From Lachnospiraceae bacterium UBA3273 (GTDB taxonomy: Bacteria > Bacillota > Clostridia > Lachnospirales > Lachnospiraceae): a DNA stretch of 45,778 nucleotides. Below the pieces are notes generated by a model. That model did not search any database. It saw nothing but the letters and a program-made list of their open reading frames with translations, and was not told the origin of the DNA. The DNA is taken from the NCBI GenBank assembly GCA_002362385.1, contig DEUB01000035.1, positions 1 to 45,778 on the forward strand. Reading direction: 5' to 3'. Shown here in pieces: positions 8,515 to 16,330 of this stretch (positions are counted from its first letter, which is position 1; every line of letters starts with the position of its first letter). Both the position numbers and the translations under genes were made by a program.

Positions 8515-8913
8515 ATGTTAAGTCAGGAAAGGGTTCAATTGATGACCAAAATGGCGGCTTATGAAGAAAACGAAGGCCGCAAATATATGTCCATCGGGAA
8601 TTATTTCAGAAGCGATTATATCGGGCTTCAGACAATCAAATCCATAATATGCGCAACCATAGCGTATGTTATTTTGTTTGCGATGTATATATTTTATGAT
8701 TTTGAAGTTTTTATGCAGGATATTTACAAAATGGACTTGCTGGAATTCGGCAAGAACGTTGTCCTGTATTACTTTATTTTTACTTTGATTTATGCCGTAA
8801 TTTCTTATATTGTTCATTCATACAGGTATTACAGGGCTAAGAAGAGTCTGAAAAAGTATTACCATCATCTTAAGCAGCTGAACGCCATGTATGATCTGGA
8901 AAACCGGAAATAG
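8515..8913 (+). CDS. Small two-span membrane protein, unrecognised
   Basis: This 132-residue protein has a polar N-terminus of about 40 residues, two hydrophobic spans (about 42-63 and 80-103) and a basic, tyrosine-rich C-terminal tail. I do not recognise a family. It is 20 bp after yvyF and 14 bp before the next membrane gene, so it is probably part of the run leading into cdaA. No function is inferred. The ribosome site (GGGGTTAGG) is only moderate. Confidence 0.6.
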   Translation: MLSQERVQLMTKMAAYEENEGRKYMSIGNYFRSDYIGLQTIKSIICATIAYVILFAMYIFYDFEVFMQDIYKMDLLEFGKNVVLYYFIFTLIYAVISYIVHSYRYYRAKKSLKKYYHHLKQLNAMYDLENRK

Positions 8914-8927
8914 GAAAGGAATATTTT

Positions 8928-9860
8928 ATGTCTTCATTACTGGAAATGAGGGAAAGACTTCGGAATTTCTACAGTAAGTATGAAATTTATATTACGCCTT
9001 TGTTCAAATTTGTGCTGGCGTTGGTTTCTCTGATGTGTATAAACGGGAATATTGGTTATATGGATAGACTGGACAATATTATTATTGTCCTTGTAATCGC
9101 ACTGATGTGCTCTTTTCTGCCCATGAATTTTATTGTTTTGGTCAGCGCAGGCTTTGTTTGCGCCCATTTGTATGCGGTATCGCTGGAATGCGGCGTAGTT
9201 GCCATCGCCATTTTTTTGCTTATGTTCATTTTGTATTTCCGCTTTTCTCCAAAGGATACTGTGGTGGTATTGCTCCTGCCTTTATGCTTTATTATGAAAA
9301 TACCCTATGTGATCCCTATTGCCGTAGGGCTTTTGGGAACTCCTGCATCGGCGGTATCCGTAGGCTGCGGTACCATAGCGTATTATCTGATTCAGTATAT
9401 TAAGGTCAATGCGTCTACGATCAGCGCTTTGGAGTCGGATGACGGGGCTGTGGCCAAGTTCCGTTATGTTATAGACGGCATTTTAAACAACAAAGAAATG
9501 ATGATTACTATCATTGCTTTTGCGGCGGTGGTAATTGCGGTATATCTCATAAGAAGAACTTCTGTTGACCATGCATGGACCATAGCTATGGCGGTTGGCG
9601 CCGTTTTGGGTGTTGTCATACTGCTGATCGGGGATCTGGCTTATGACACACATATTTCAATAGGCCTTCTGCTTTTGGGAATGGTCATTTCTCTGCTGAT
9701 TACGAAGATTCTTCAGTTTTTCTGCTTCAACGTGGATTATTCACGGACAGAGTACGTTCAGTTTGAGGATGATGAATATTATTATTATGTAAAAGCCGTA
9801 CCAAAGAATTCTGTTGCGCAGGCAAAGAAAAGAGTAAAGAAAATAACGAGCGTTTTATAA
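8928..9860 (+). CDS. Multi-spanning membrane protein upstream of cdaA
   Basis: This 310-residue protein has about eight or nine hydrophobic helices and a charged C-terminal tail with a DDEYYYYVKAVPK stretch followed by lysine-rich sequence. I do not recognise a named family. AAGGAA 8-10 bp before the ATG is a good ribosome site. Its position 24 bp before cdaA suggests a link with c-di-AMP signalling at the membrane, but that is inference from context only. Confidence 0.65.
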   Translation: MSSLLEMRERLRNFYSKYEIYITPLFKFVLALVSLMCINGNIGYMDRLDNIIIVLVIALMCSFLPMNFIVLVSAGFVCAHLYAVSLECGVVAIAIFLLMFILYFRFSPKDTVVVLLLPLCFIMKIPYVIPIAVGLLGTPASAVSVGCGTIAYYLIQYIKVNASTISALESDDGAVAKFRYVIDGILNNKEMMITIIAFAAVVIAVYLIRRTSVDHAWTIAMAVGAVLGVVILLIGDLAYDTHISIGLLLLGMVISLLITKILQFFCFNVDYSRTEYVQFEDDEYYYYVKAVPKNSVAQAKKRVKKITSVL

Positions 9861-9884
9861 TGCCAAAGGGGATTGGTTTTTTTG

Positions 9885-10760
9885 ATGGAGCAGATAAACA
9901 GCTTTATAAATAAATATTTGACGACCCTTCATATTCCTACCAGGATCGTATGGACGGATATTGTGGAGATAATTATTATCTCCTTTTTGGTGTACCAGAT
10001 TTTAATCTGGATCCGCGATACGAAGGCTTGGAACCTGTTAAAAGGTGTGATCGTGATCCTGATCTTTCTGCTTTTTGCGGCAATCCTGAGACTGAGTACT
10101 ATTTTATGGATCGCAGAAAAAATCTTTTCCGTAGGAATAATAGCGGTCGTTATTGTATTGCAGCCGGAGCTTAGGCGGGCATTGGAGCAGCTGGGGCAGA
10201 AAAACTTTGTGGCCAATATTATGCCCTTCGATGTGGCAAAGACCTCTGACGGGAATTTTTCCGACAGGACCATCAACGAGATCGTAAAGGCCAGCTTTGA
10301 AATGGGGAAGGTAAAGACAGGCGCCCTGATCGTCGTTGAGCAGAACCAGAAGCTGACGGAGTATGAGCGGACCGGAATTGCGGTGGACGCTATTGTGACC
10401 AACCAGCTTTTGATCAATATTTTTGAACATAATACGCCTCTTCATGACGGCGCTGTGCTGGTTCGCGGGGACAGAGTGGTTGCCGCTACCTGTTATCTGC
10501 CTCTGTCTGACAGCACAAAGCTTTCCAAGGAATTGGGAACCAGGCACCGTGCTGGGGTGGGCGTATCTGAAATTACGGATTCCCTTACCGTCATTGTATC
10601 GGAAGAGACCGGCCGTGTATCAGTGGCTTTTGAAGGGAAGCTTACCAGAAACGTGGATGCGGATACCCTGCGCAAAAAGCTTGAATCCATCCAGAACAAG
10701 ACTGTTGAAGAGAAGCAACGTAAAGTCTGGAAAGGCAGGTTGAAGCGTGAAGAAAAATAA
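9885..10760 (+). CDS. cdaA: Diadenylate cyclase CdaA (DacA)
   Basis: CdaA condenses two ATP into cyclic di-AMP, a signal controlling potassium, osmolytes and wall homeostasis. The 291-residue protein has three N-terminal membrane helices (about residues 20-90) and a DAC domain with both active-site motifs: LHDGAVLVRG and GTRHRAGVGVSE. The start is uncertain: AAAGGGG at 9865-9871 serves a TTG at 9882 or the ATG at 9885; a TTG at 9873 is too close to that site. It overlaps cdaR by 14 bp and is followed by glmM, the conserved cdaA-cdaR-glmM unit. Confidence 0.93.
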   Translation: MEQINSFINKYLTTLHIPTRIVWTDIVEIIIISFLVYQILIWIRDTKAWNLLKGVIVILIFLLFAAILRLSTILWIAEKIFSVGIIAVVIVLQPELRRALEQLGQKNFVANIMPFDVAKTSDGNFSDRTINEIVKASFEMGKVKTGALIVVEQNQKLTEYERTGIAVDAIVTNQLLINIFEHNTPLHDGAVLVRGDRVVAATCYLPLSDSTKLSKELGTRHRAGVGVSEITDSLTVIVSEETGRVSVAFEGKLTRNVDADTLRKKLESIQNKTVEEKQRKVWKGRLKREEK

Positions 10761-12033
10761 ACTGACGGATAATTTGTTTTTGAGAATACTTGCGGTCATA
10801 GTGGCGGTCCTGGTATGGATCATTGTGGTAAATGTCAGCGATCCCATTATTGAATCCACCTATTCGGGAGTGCCTGTGGAAATCCTGAATGCGGATCTGA
10901 TATCCAAGCAGAACCAGACTTATGAGATCCTGGACGACAGCAATACGATTTCCGTGACCATAACGGCAAAGCGCTCCATCAACGACCTGCTGGGAAAAGA
11001 AAATATTAAGGCGACTGCCGATATGCAGGAGCTGGATGAAGAAAACGGGACCATCAGGATCCGTTTGGAGACCAATAAATACAACGATAAGATCGAGAGC
11101 ATTAAATCCAAAACGGATGTGGTCGAGGTGGAGATCGAGGCGCTTTCAAAACGCCAGCTTTCCATAACGCCAGTTATTAACGGAGAACCGGTAGAAGGGT
11201 ATATTACCGGGGATGTGACTCTGGATCAGAATGTGGTAACGGTACAGGGACCGGAATCCATTGTATCGGGAATTTCTTATGCTTCCGTAGAGGCTTCCGT
11301 GGCAGGAATGTCAGGCAGTATCAGCACTACGGCGCTTATCCGCTATTATGATGCCGAAAATAATCAGGTAGATGCCTCAAGGCTGACGGGGAATATCAAT
11401 ACGGTCAGCATCAAGGTGGAATTGCTGGCTACTAAAAGCCTTCCCCTGAAGTTTGCAACGACGGGAACGCCTGCGGATGATTACGGCCTTTCGGGAGAAA
11501 TTACTTCCGATGTGGAGGAAGTGCTTGTCGCGGGTAAGTTAAATACTCTGGTAGGGCTTGCTAATATCAGCATACCGGCATCGGCAATCGATGTAGAGGG
11601 AAAAGAGGAGAGCTTTACGACGGTTATTGACCTGAATAAATATCTTCCTGACAATGTAAGGCTGGCGGATGAAAACTTTGACGGTAAGGTTACGGTTACG
11701 GTAGGGATCGCTCCTATGGAGACAAAAACTGTTTCCATTCCCAGAAGCAGATTTATGATTACCGGATTAAGCGATGAAAATCAAAGGGCGAGCCTTTCGG
11801 GAACGGAAGACAGCATTGAGGTTACCTTTAAGGGAATGCCCGAAGATCTTAACGAACTGGATGCAGAGGGCCTGATCGGAACGGTTTCCATTGACGATTA
11901 TATGAAACAAAAGAATATGACCGCCATAAAAGAAGGCGTTTATGATATTCCCGTAAGCTTTGAGCTGCCTGAAGGGGTTTTCCCGGCAGATGAGGATTTT
12001 ACGGTGGAATGTCGGATTCGTGATATAAAATAA
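10747..12033 (+). CDS. cdaR: CdaA regulatory protein CdaR (YbbR-repeat)
   Basis: CdaR is an extracytoplasmic membrane-anchored partner that modulates CdaA. The 428-residue protein begins with one transmembrane helix (LAVIVAVLVWIIVVNVSDP, residues 11-29). The rest is beta-rich YbbR-type repeats, recognisable by VPV(E/I), VTVQGPESIV and VEVEIEALS-like strands, and would lie outside the cell. Translation starts at a GTG (10747) inside cdaA, a 14-bp overlap suggesting coupled, stoichiometric expression. Confidence 0.9.
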   Translation: MKKNKLTDNLFLRILAVIVAVLVWIIVVNVSDPIIESTYSGVPVEILNADLISKQNQTYEILDDSNTISVTITAKRSINDLLGKENIKATADMQELDEENGTIRIRLETNKYNDKIESIKSKTDVVEVEIEALSKRQLSITPVINGEPVEGYITGDVTLDQNVVTVQGPESIVSGISYASVEASVAGMSGSISTTALIRYYDAENNQVDASRLTGNINTVSIKVELLATKSLPLKFATTGTPADDYGLSGEITSDVEEVLVAGKLNTLVGLANISIPASAIDVEGKEESFTTVIDLNKYLPDNVRLADENFDGKVTVTVGIAPMETKTVSIPRSRFMITGLSDENQRASLSGTEDSIEVTFKGMPEDLNELDAEGLIGTVSIDDYMKQKNMTAIKEGVYDIPVSFELPEGVFPADEDFTVECRIRDIK

Positions 12034-12056
12034 AAAATAAAGGATGATATGATATT

Positions 12057-13406
12057 ATGGGCAGATTATTTGGAACAGACGGCGTCAGAGGAGTTGCCAA
12101 CGAGGAGTTGACGCCTACCCTTGCCATGGAACTCGGTCAGGCGGGAGCTTATGTCCTGACCAGGGAGAATGAGCATAAACCGACCATTATGGTTGGATGC
12201 GATACAAGGATCTCGGGAGATATGCTGGCAAATGCTTTGATGGCAGGCGCTTGTTCCGTAGGGGCTAATGTGGTGTATGTGGGCGTTGTTCCCACGCCCG
12301 CAGTGGCATATCTTACGAGAAAATATAAGGTGGATGCCGGCGTTGTGATCTCTGCATCCCATAATCCGGTGGAATTTAACGGGATCAAGTTTTTTGACGG
12401 AAACGGCTATAAGCTTCCCGACGCTCTGGAAGATGAAATAGAGGAACTGATCAAAAGCGGAATGGAGGGAGTAAAGTTTCCCACCGGTTCTTCTGTAGGA
12501 AAGATCAAATACCGTACGGATGCCAGGGAAGAATATATCAATCACGCCATGAAGGCGATCCCCGTAAGCTTAGAGGGTAAGAAGATCGTAGTGGATTGTG
12601 CGGAGGGCGCGGCTTTCTACACCTCCGTGGAGGCTTTGAAGGAGCTGGGCGCCTCTGTGGTAGCCATCCACAACAATCCCGACGGCACCAATATCAATGC
12701 AAACTGCGGTTCCACCCATATGGAGGAACTGATGGCGAGAGTCGTATATGAAGGCGCGGATATCGGTCTGGCTTTTGACGGCGATGCCGACAGGCTGCTG
12801 GCGGTTGATGAAAAAGGACAGCGGGTGGACGGCGACCAGATCATGGCCATCGTGGGCAATCATATGAAGAATCAGGGAATTTTAAAGGATAATACCATTG
12901 TTGCCACCGTTATGAGCAATCTGGGATTTTTCCTGATGGGAAAGGCCCACGGGATCAATATAGAGCAGACGAAGGTTGGAGACCGGTATGTGCTGGAGCG
13001 CATGAAGGAGATCGGCGCCAATCTGGGCGGAGAACAGTCGGGACATATCATATTCCTGGATGAGAATACGACCGGAGACGGCCTTTTAAGCGCGCTGCAT
13101 CTGTTGCAGGTACTGGTGGAGACGGGCAAAACCCTTTCGGAGCTTTCGTCTATCATGGAGGTTCTGCCCCAGGCGCTTGTAAATGCCCGTGTGCCCAATC
13201 ACAAAAAGGAGAGCTATATGGAGTATCCGGAAATTGCGGAGGCCATCGAAGAGCTTTCCGGGAAGTTTGCAGGAGAGGGCAGGGTACTCATCCGTCCCTC
13301 GGGTACGGAGCCGCTGGTACGCGTCATGATCGAAGGGAAGGATCAGGAACAGATAGAGAGAGAGGCCCGCAACCTGGCGGAGCTTATTCAGAATGTGATG
13401 CTGTAA
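12057..13406 (+). CDS. glmM: Phosphoglucosamine mutase
   Basis: GlmM converts glucosamine-6-phosphate to glucosamine-1-phosphate, a step toward UDP-GlcNAc and peptidoglycan. The 449-residue protein has the GRLFGTDGVRG start, the catalytic serine in VISASHNPVEFNG (near residue 100), the metal loop DGDADRLL (near 241) and the phosphate-binding RPSGTEPLVRV close to the C-terminus. It is 23 bp after cdaR. In other Firmicutes CdaA binds and inhibits GlmM, so this operon couples c-di-AMP and wall precursor synthesis. Confidence 0.96.
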   Translation: MGRLFGTDGVRGVANEELTPTLAMELGQAGAYVLTRENEHKPTIMVGCDTRISGDMLANALMAGACSVGANVVYVGVVPTPAVAYLTRKYKVDAGVVISASHNPVEFNGIKFFDGNGYKLPDALEDEIEELIKSGMEGVKFPTGSSVGKIKYRTDAREEYINHAMKAIPVSLEGKKIVVDCAEGAAFYTSVEALKELGASVVAIHNNPDGTNINANCGSTHMEELMARVVYEGADIGLAFDGDADRLLAVDEKGQRVDGDQIMAIVGNHMKNQGILKDNTIVATVMSNLGFFLMGKAHGINIEQTKVGDRYVLERMKEIGANLGGEQSGHIIFLDENTTGDGLLSALHLLQVLVETGKTLSELSSIMEVLPQALVNARVPNHKKESYMEYPEIAEAIEELSGKFAGEGRVLIRPSGTEPLVRVMIEGKDQEQIEREARNLAELIQNVML

Positions 13407-13409
13407 GGC

Positions 13410-13438
13410 TTGTGGAATAGTGGGAAAAGTGTTATAGT
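13410..13438 (+). promoter_or_regulatory. Promoter for the HPr gene
   Basis: TTGTGG at 13410-13415 and TATAGT at 13433-13438 are separated by exactly 17 bp. They lie just after the glmM stop and 36 bp before the HPr start codon, so the HPr gene can be transcribed on its own. Confidence 0.6.
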
Positions 13439-13473
13439 AAATAGGGGTAAGACATATTTGGAGGGAAATACAA

Positions 13474-13737
13474 ATGGTTAGTCAAAAAGTAGTAATTAAG
13501 AATCCAACGGGATTGCACTTGAGACCTGCCGGCATCCTATGTAAGGAAGCGATGCAGTTCAAATCATTAATTACATTTTCATTCAGAGATAGTACGGCAA
13601 ATGCAAAGAGCGTCCTAAGTGTGCTGGGTGCGTGTGTAAAGTGCGGAGATGAAATTGAATTTGTCTGTGAGGGCGAAGATGAGGAAGAGGCTCTCAAGGC
13701 ACTGATTACCGCAATTGAGAACGGACTCGGCGAATAA
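13474..13737 (+). CDS. ptsH: Phosphocarrier protein HPr
   Basis: HPr carries phosphate from enzyme I to sugar permeases of the PTS and, when phosphorylated on serine, is a catabolite co-regulator in Firmicutes. The 87-residue protein has the active histidine at exactly position 15 (GLHLRPAG) and a serine at exactly position 46 (AKSVLSV), the regulatory HPr-kinase site. GGAGGG lies 8 bp before the ATG. It has its own promoter and terminator and is not next to enzyme I. A Crh-like role is less likely because His15 is present. Confidence 0.88.
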   Translation: MVSQKVVIKNPTGLHLRPAGILCKEAMQFKSLITFSFRDSTANAKSVLSVLGACVKCGDEIEFVCEGEDEEEALKALITAIENGLGE

Positions 13738-13752
13738 TGAAATAAAGCATTA

Positions 13753-13782
13753 CAGCCCATCTATTTCGGATGGGCTGTTTTC
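13753..13782 (+). terminator. Intrinsic terminator after the HPr gene
   Basis: CAGCCCATC at 13753-13761 pairs perfectly with GATGGGCTG at 13769-13777 and is followed by TTTTC. It separates the HPr gene from leuA. Confidence 0.85.
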
Positions 13783-13845
13783 ATATATGGAACACCGAAT
13801 AGAAAATGAATAGAACAAAATAAGAAACAGAAAGGAAACACAGAC

Positions 13846-15525
13846 ATGTTAAATTATAAAAGATATCAAAAGAACCCCGTGGTACACTATCCTGAAAGGG
13901 AGTGGCCCAATAAAGAAATCGAGAAGGCGCCGGTTTGGTGCAGCGTGGATTTAAGGGACGGCAACCAGGCCCTGATCGATCCCATGGTAGTGGAAGAAAA
14001 GATTGAAATGTTCCAGTTTTTGATCCAGCTGGGATTTAAGGAAATTGAAATCGGTTTCCCTGCAGCCAGTCAGATCGAATATGACTTTTTGAGACAGTTA
14101 GTTGACCGGAAAATGATACCGGACGATGTGTGCGTGCAGGTTCTTACCCAGTGCAGGGAAGAGCTGATCGACCGTACCTTTGAGTCCATTGAAGGGTGCA
14201 AGCAGGCCATCGTCCATATTTACAATTCCACCTCCACCTTACAGCGCGATGTGGTGTTCCATGCGGATAAGGAGCATATTACCGATATTGCCATTCAGGG
14301 TACCCGTATGGTAAAGGAGAGGGCTGCAAAGTTCCCGGGGAAGATCATTCTGGAATACTCTCCCGAAAGCTTTACGGGAACGGAGCTGGACTATGCATTG
14401 GAGATTTGTACGGTGGTACAGAGGGAATGGGGACCGACGCCGGAAAACCCCATGATCATCAACCTTCCGTCCACTGTGGAGATGAATACTCCCAACGTAT
14501 ATGCGGACCAGATCGAATGGATGAATAAACACTTTGAAAACAGGGATTCTATTATATTATCCGTACATCCCCACAATGACAGGGGCTGCGGCGTTGCCAG
14601 CGCGGAGCTTGCCCTGTTGGCGGGAGCGGACCGCGTGGAGGGTACGCTTTTCGGAAACGGAGAAAGAACGGGCAATGTGGACGTTTTGAATATTGCTTAC
14701 AATATGTTTTCCCAGGGTATCGATCCAAAGCTTAATATCGAGCATATCAACGATATTATTGAAATCTATGAGAGATGCTGTAAGATTCCGATCCATCCCA
14801 GACATCCCTATGCGGGCAAATTGGTATTCACAGCCTTTTCGGGTTCCCATCAGGATGCCATCAATAAAGGGGTTGCGGCTATGAAGGAACGGGGGAACGA
14901 ACATTGGCAGGTTCCGTATCTGCCCATTGATCCGGCGGATATCGGGAGGGAATATGAGCCTATCGTCCGCATCAATTCCCAGTCCGGCAAGGGCGGGGTG
15001 GCCTTTGTCATGGATACCTATTTTGGGTTTAAGCTGCCAAAGGGCATGCACAAAGAGTTTGCAAGGGTAATACAGTCCGTTTCGGAGAAGCAGGGCGAGG
15101 TTTCTCCGGATCAGATCATGGAAAAGTTCCGGGAGGAATATTTAAATCAAAAGGAACCCATTCATTTCCGCCAGCTGCGGGTGGATGATTTGAGCGACGT
15201 GATCCAGTCCGAATTTGACACCAAGGTTACGGTAACTTATACTGACCATGGAGAGAAGAAGATGTTTGAGGCTGTAGGCAACGGACCTATCGATGCGGTT
15301 CAAAGGGGATTACAGGAGACTCTGGGCGTTAAGGTCAAGGTACTTGATTACGAGGAGCACGCACTGCAGAGCGGTTCCAATTCCCAGGCGGCTGCCTATA
15401 TCCATCTGTTGGATGCGGATGACGGCAGAGTGACCTATGGCGTGGGCGTATCCAGCAATATTACAAGGGCCAGTGTGCGGGCAATCTTTTCTGCGGTTAA
15501 CAGACTGGGTCTGGGAGAGAAATAG
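13846..15525 (+). CDS. leuA: 2-isopropylmalate synthase, long form
   Basis: LeuA joins acetyl-CoA and 2-oxoisovalerate in the first committed step of leucine synthesis. The 559-residue protein is the longer class, which starts with an NPVVHYPEREWP-type segment. The catalytic motif VDLRDGNQALIDPM is near residue 34, the metal-binding HPHNDRG near 241 and the FGNGERTGNVD loop follows; the LeuA regulatory domain fills about residues 430-555. AAAGGAAAC is the ribosome site. I saw no T-box or leucine-rich leader peptide in the 100 bp upstream. Other leu genes are absent, and a membrane gene of the glycan locus begins 4 bp later. Confidence 0.94.
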   Translation: MLNYKRYQKNPVVHYPEREWPNKEIEKAPVWCSVDLRDGNQALIDPMVVEEKIEMFQFLIQLGFKEIEIGFPAASQIEYDFLRQLVDRKMIPDDVCVQVLTQCREELIDRTFESIEGCKQAIVHIYNSTSTLQRDVVFHADKEHITDIAIQGTRMVKERAAKFPGKIILEYSPESFTGTELDYALEICTVVQREWGPTPENPMIINLPSTVEMNTPNVYADQIEWMNKHFENRDSIILSVHPHNDRGCGVASAELALLAGADRVEGTLFGNGERTGNVDVLNIAYNMFSQGIDPKLNIEHINDIIEIYERCCKIPIHPRHPYAGKLVFTAFSGSHQDAINKGVAAMKERGNEHWQVPYLPIDPADIGREYEPIVRINSQSGKGGVAFVMDTYFGFKLPKGMHKEFARVIQSVSEKQGEVSPDQIMEKFREEYLNQKEPIHFRQLRVDDLSDVIQSEFDTKVTVTYTDHGEKKMFEAVGNGPIDAVQRGLQETLGVKVKVLDYEEHALQSGSNSQAAAYIHLLDADDGRVTYGVGVSSNITRASVRAIFSAVNRLGLGEK

Positions 15526-15529
15526 GTTT

Positions 15530-16330
15530 ATGCTAGGTAATCTGAAAAAGACAATACACAAATATGCATATTTTATACTGCCAATATGTACCCTGCTATG
15601 TTTAGCAGGGTTTATTGGCAGTTATTTATTTCCCAATGAGGTTTTGGACACTTATGAAGTGAATATGAAGGAAGATGAGAAGGATGAGGAATTTGTCTGG
15701 TCGCTTACGGGTGCGGAGGATGAGATCGGATATGTGATGGAAACCGACGGACGGGCGCTGAAGGGCTTCCAGATCGGTATCTGCAAAAACGGTGGGGCAT
15801 TGACGGGGACGGAACTGGTCTACAGGGTGTACAAGCTGCCGGAAGCGTCGGAGAAAGAAGGAGAAACGAACAGTCCGGAGGAGCCGGAGGGAATGAAGGA
15901 AATGCCTCAGGAGATTCAAAGGGAGGCGCTGCCTCTGCTCTTGGAAAAAAGCTATGACCTGGGGGCCTGTCTGGACGGTCAGTATCCTTATCTGCCTTTT
16001 GATGACGAAGGGATTTGTAAGGGAAGGCTGTATATTACGTTTACCTACAGAAGCAACGGAAATGAGGAAGGGACCCTGCCGGGAATTTATGCAAACCACC
16101 ACCAGGTGGAAAATGCGGCTTCTTACAGGGACGGCAGAATAGCTTTGGAAATGACCGGAGAAAAAGAAACACCTGTTATGATAAAATGCTACTATATTTA
16201 CTCCCACGATACCTATCCCCTGCTATATGACTGCCGGGTGCTTACTTTTGTATTTCTTGCCGCATCCATGACAGTCTGCTATCCGGGATTAAAAAAGGGG
16301 AAGAAGGAGGGGATGGCAGATGCAGTCTGA
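15530..16330 (+). CDS. Membrane-anchored protein preceding the DUF2142 gene
   Basis: This 266-residue protein has an N-terminal transmembrane span (about residues 13-34), a charged extracytoplasmic part with an acidic, proline- and glutamate-rich stretch near residue 110, and a C-terminal span (about 232-250). I do not recognise a family. The start at 15530 is chosen because it follows leuA and supplies the first membrane span; a longer frame begins inside leuA. A very stable hairpin (15577-15622) lies inside codons 16-31. It overlaps the next gene by 11 bp, so the two are probably partners. Confidence 0.65.
   Translation: MLGNLKKTIHKYAYFILPICTLLCLAGFIGSYLFPNEVLDTYEVNMKEDEKDEEFVWSLTGAEDEIGYVMETDGRALKGFQIGICKNGGALTGTELVYRVYKLPEASEKEGETNSPEEPEGMKEMPQEIQREALPLLLEKSYDLGACLDGQYPYLPFDDEGICKGRLYITFTYRSNGNEEGTLPGIYANHHQVENAASYRDGRIALEMTGEKETPVMIKCYYIYSHDTYPLLYDCRVLTFVFLAASMTVCYPGLKKGKKEGMADAV
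15577..15622 (+). other. Two-tier perfect hairpin inside a coding region
   Basis: An outer perfect 10-bp stem (ACTGCCAATA at 15577-15586 with TATTGGCAGT at 15613-15622) encloses an inner perfect 8-bp stem (CCCTGCTA at 15591-15598 with TAGCAGGG at 15603-15610). The internal loop is 4/2 nt and the apical loop is TGTT. A T-rich run (TATTTATTT) follows immediately, so it could act as a terminator for leuA or an attenuator at the entry to the glycan locus. It also encodes part of a transmembrane helix in the gene starting at 15530. Confidence 0.8.

Noticed and set aside
13783..13845. T-box or leucine attenuator before leuA
   Set aside because: The gap is too short, with no T-box sequence or leucine codon run visible.
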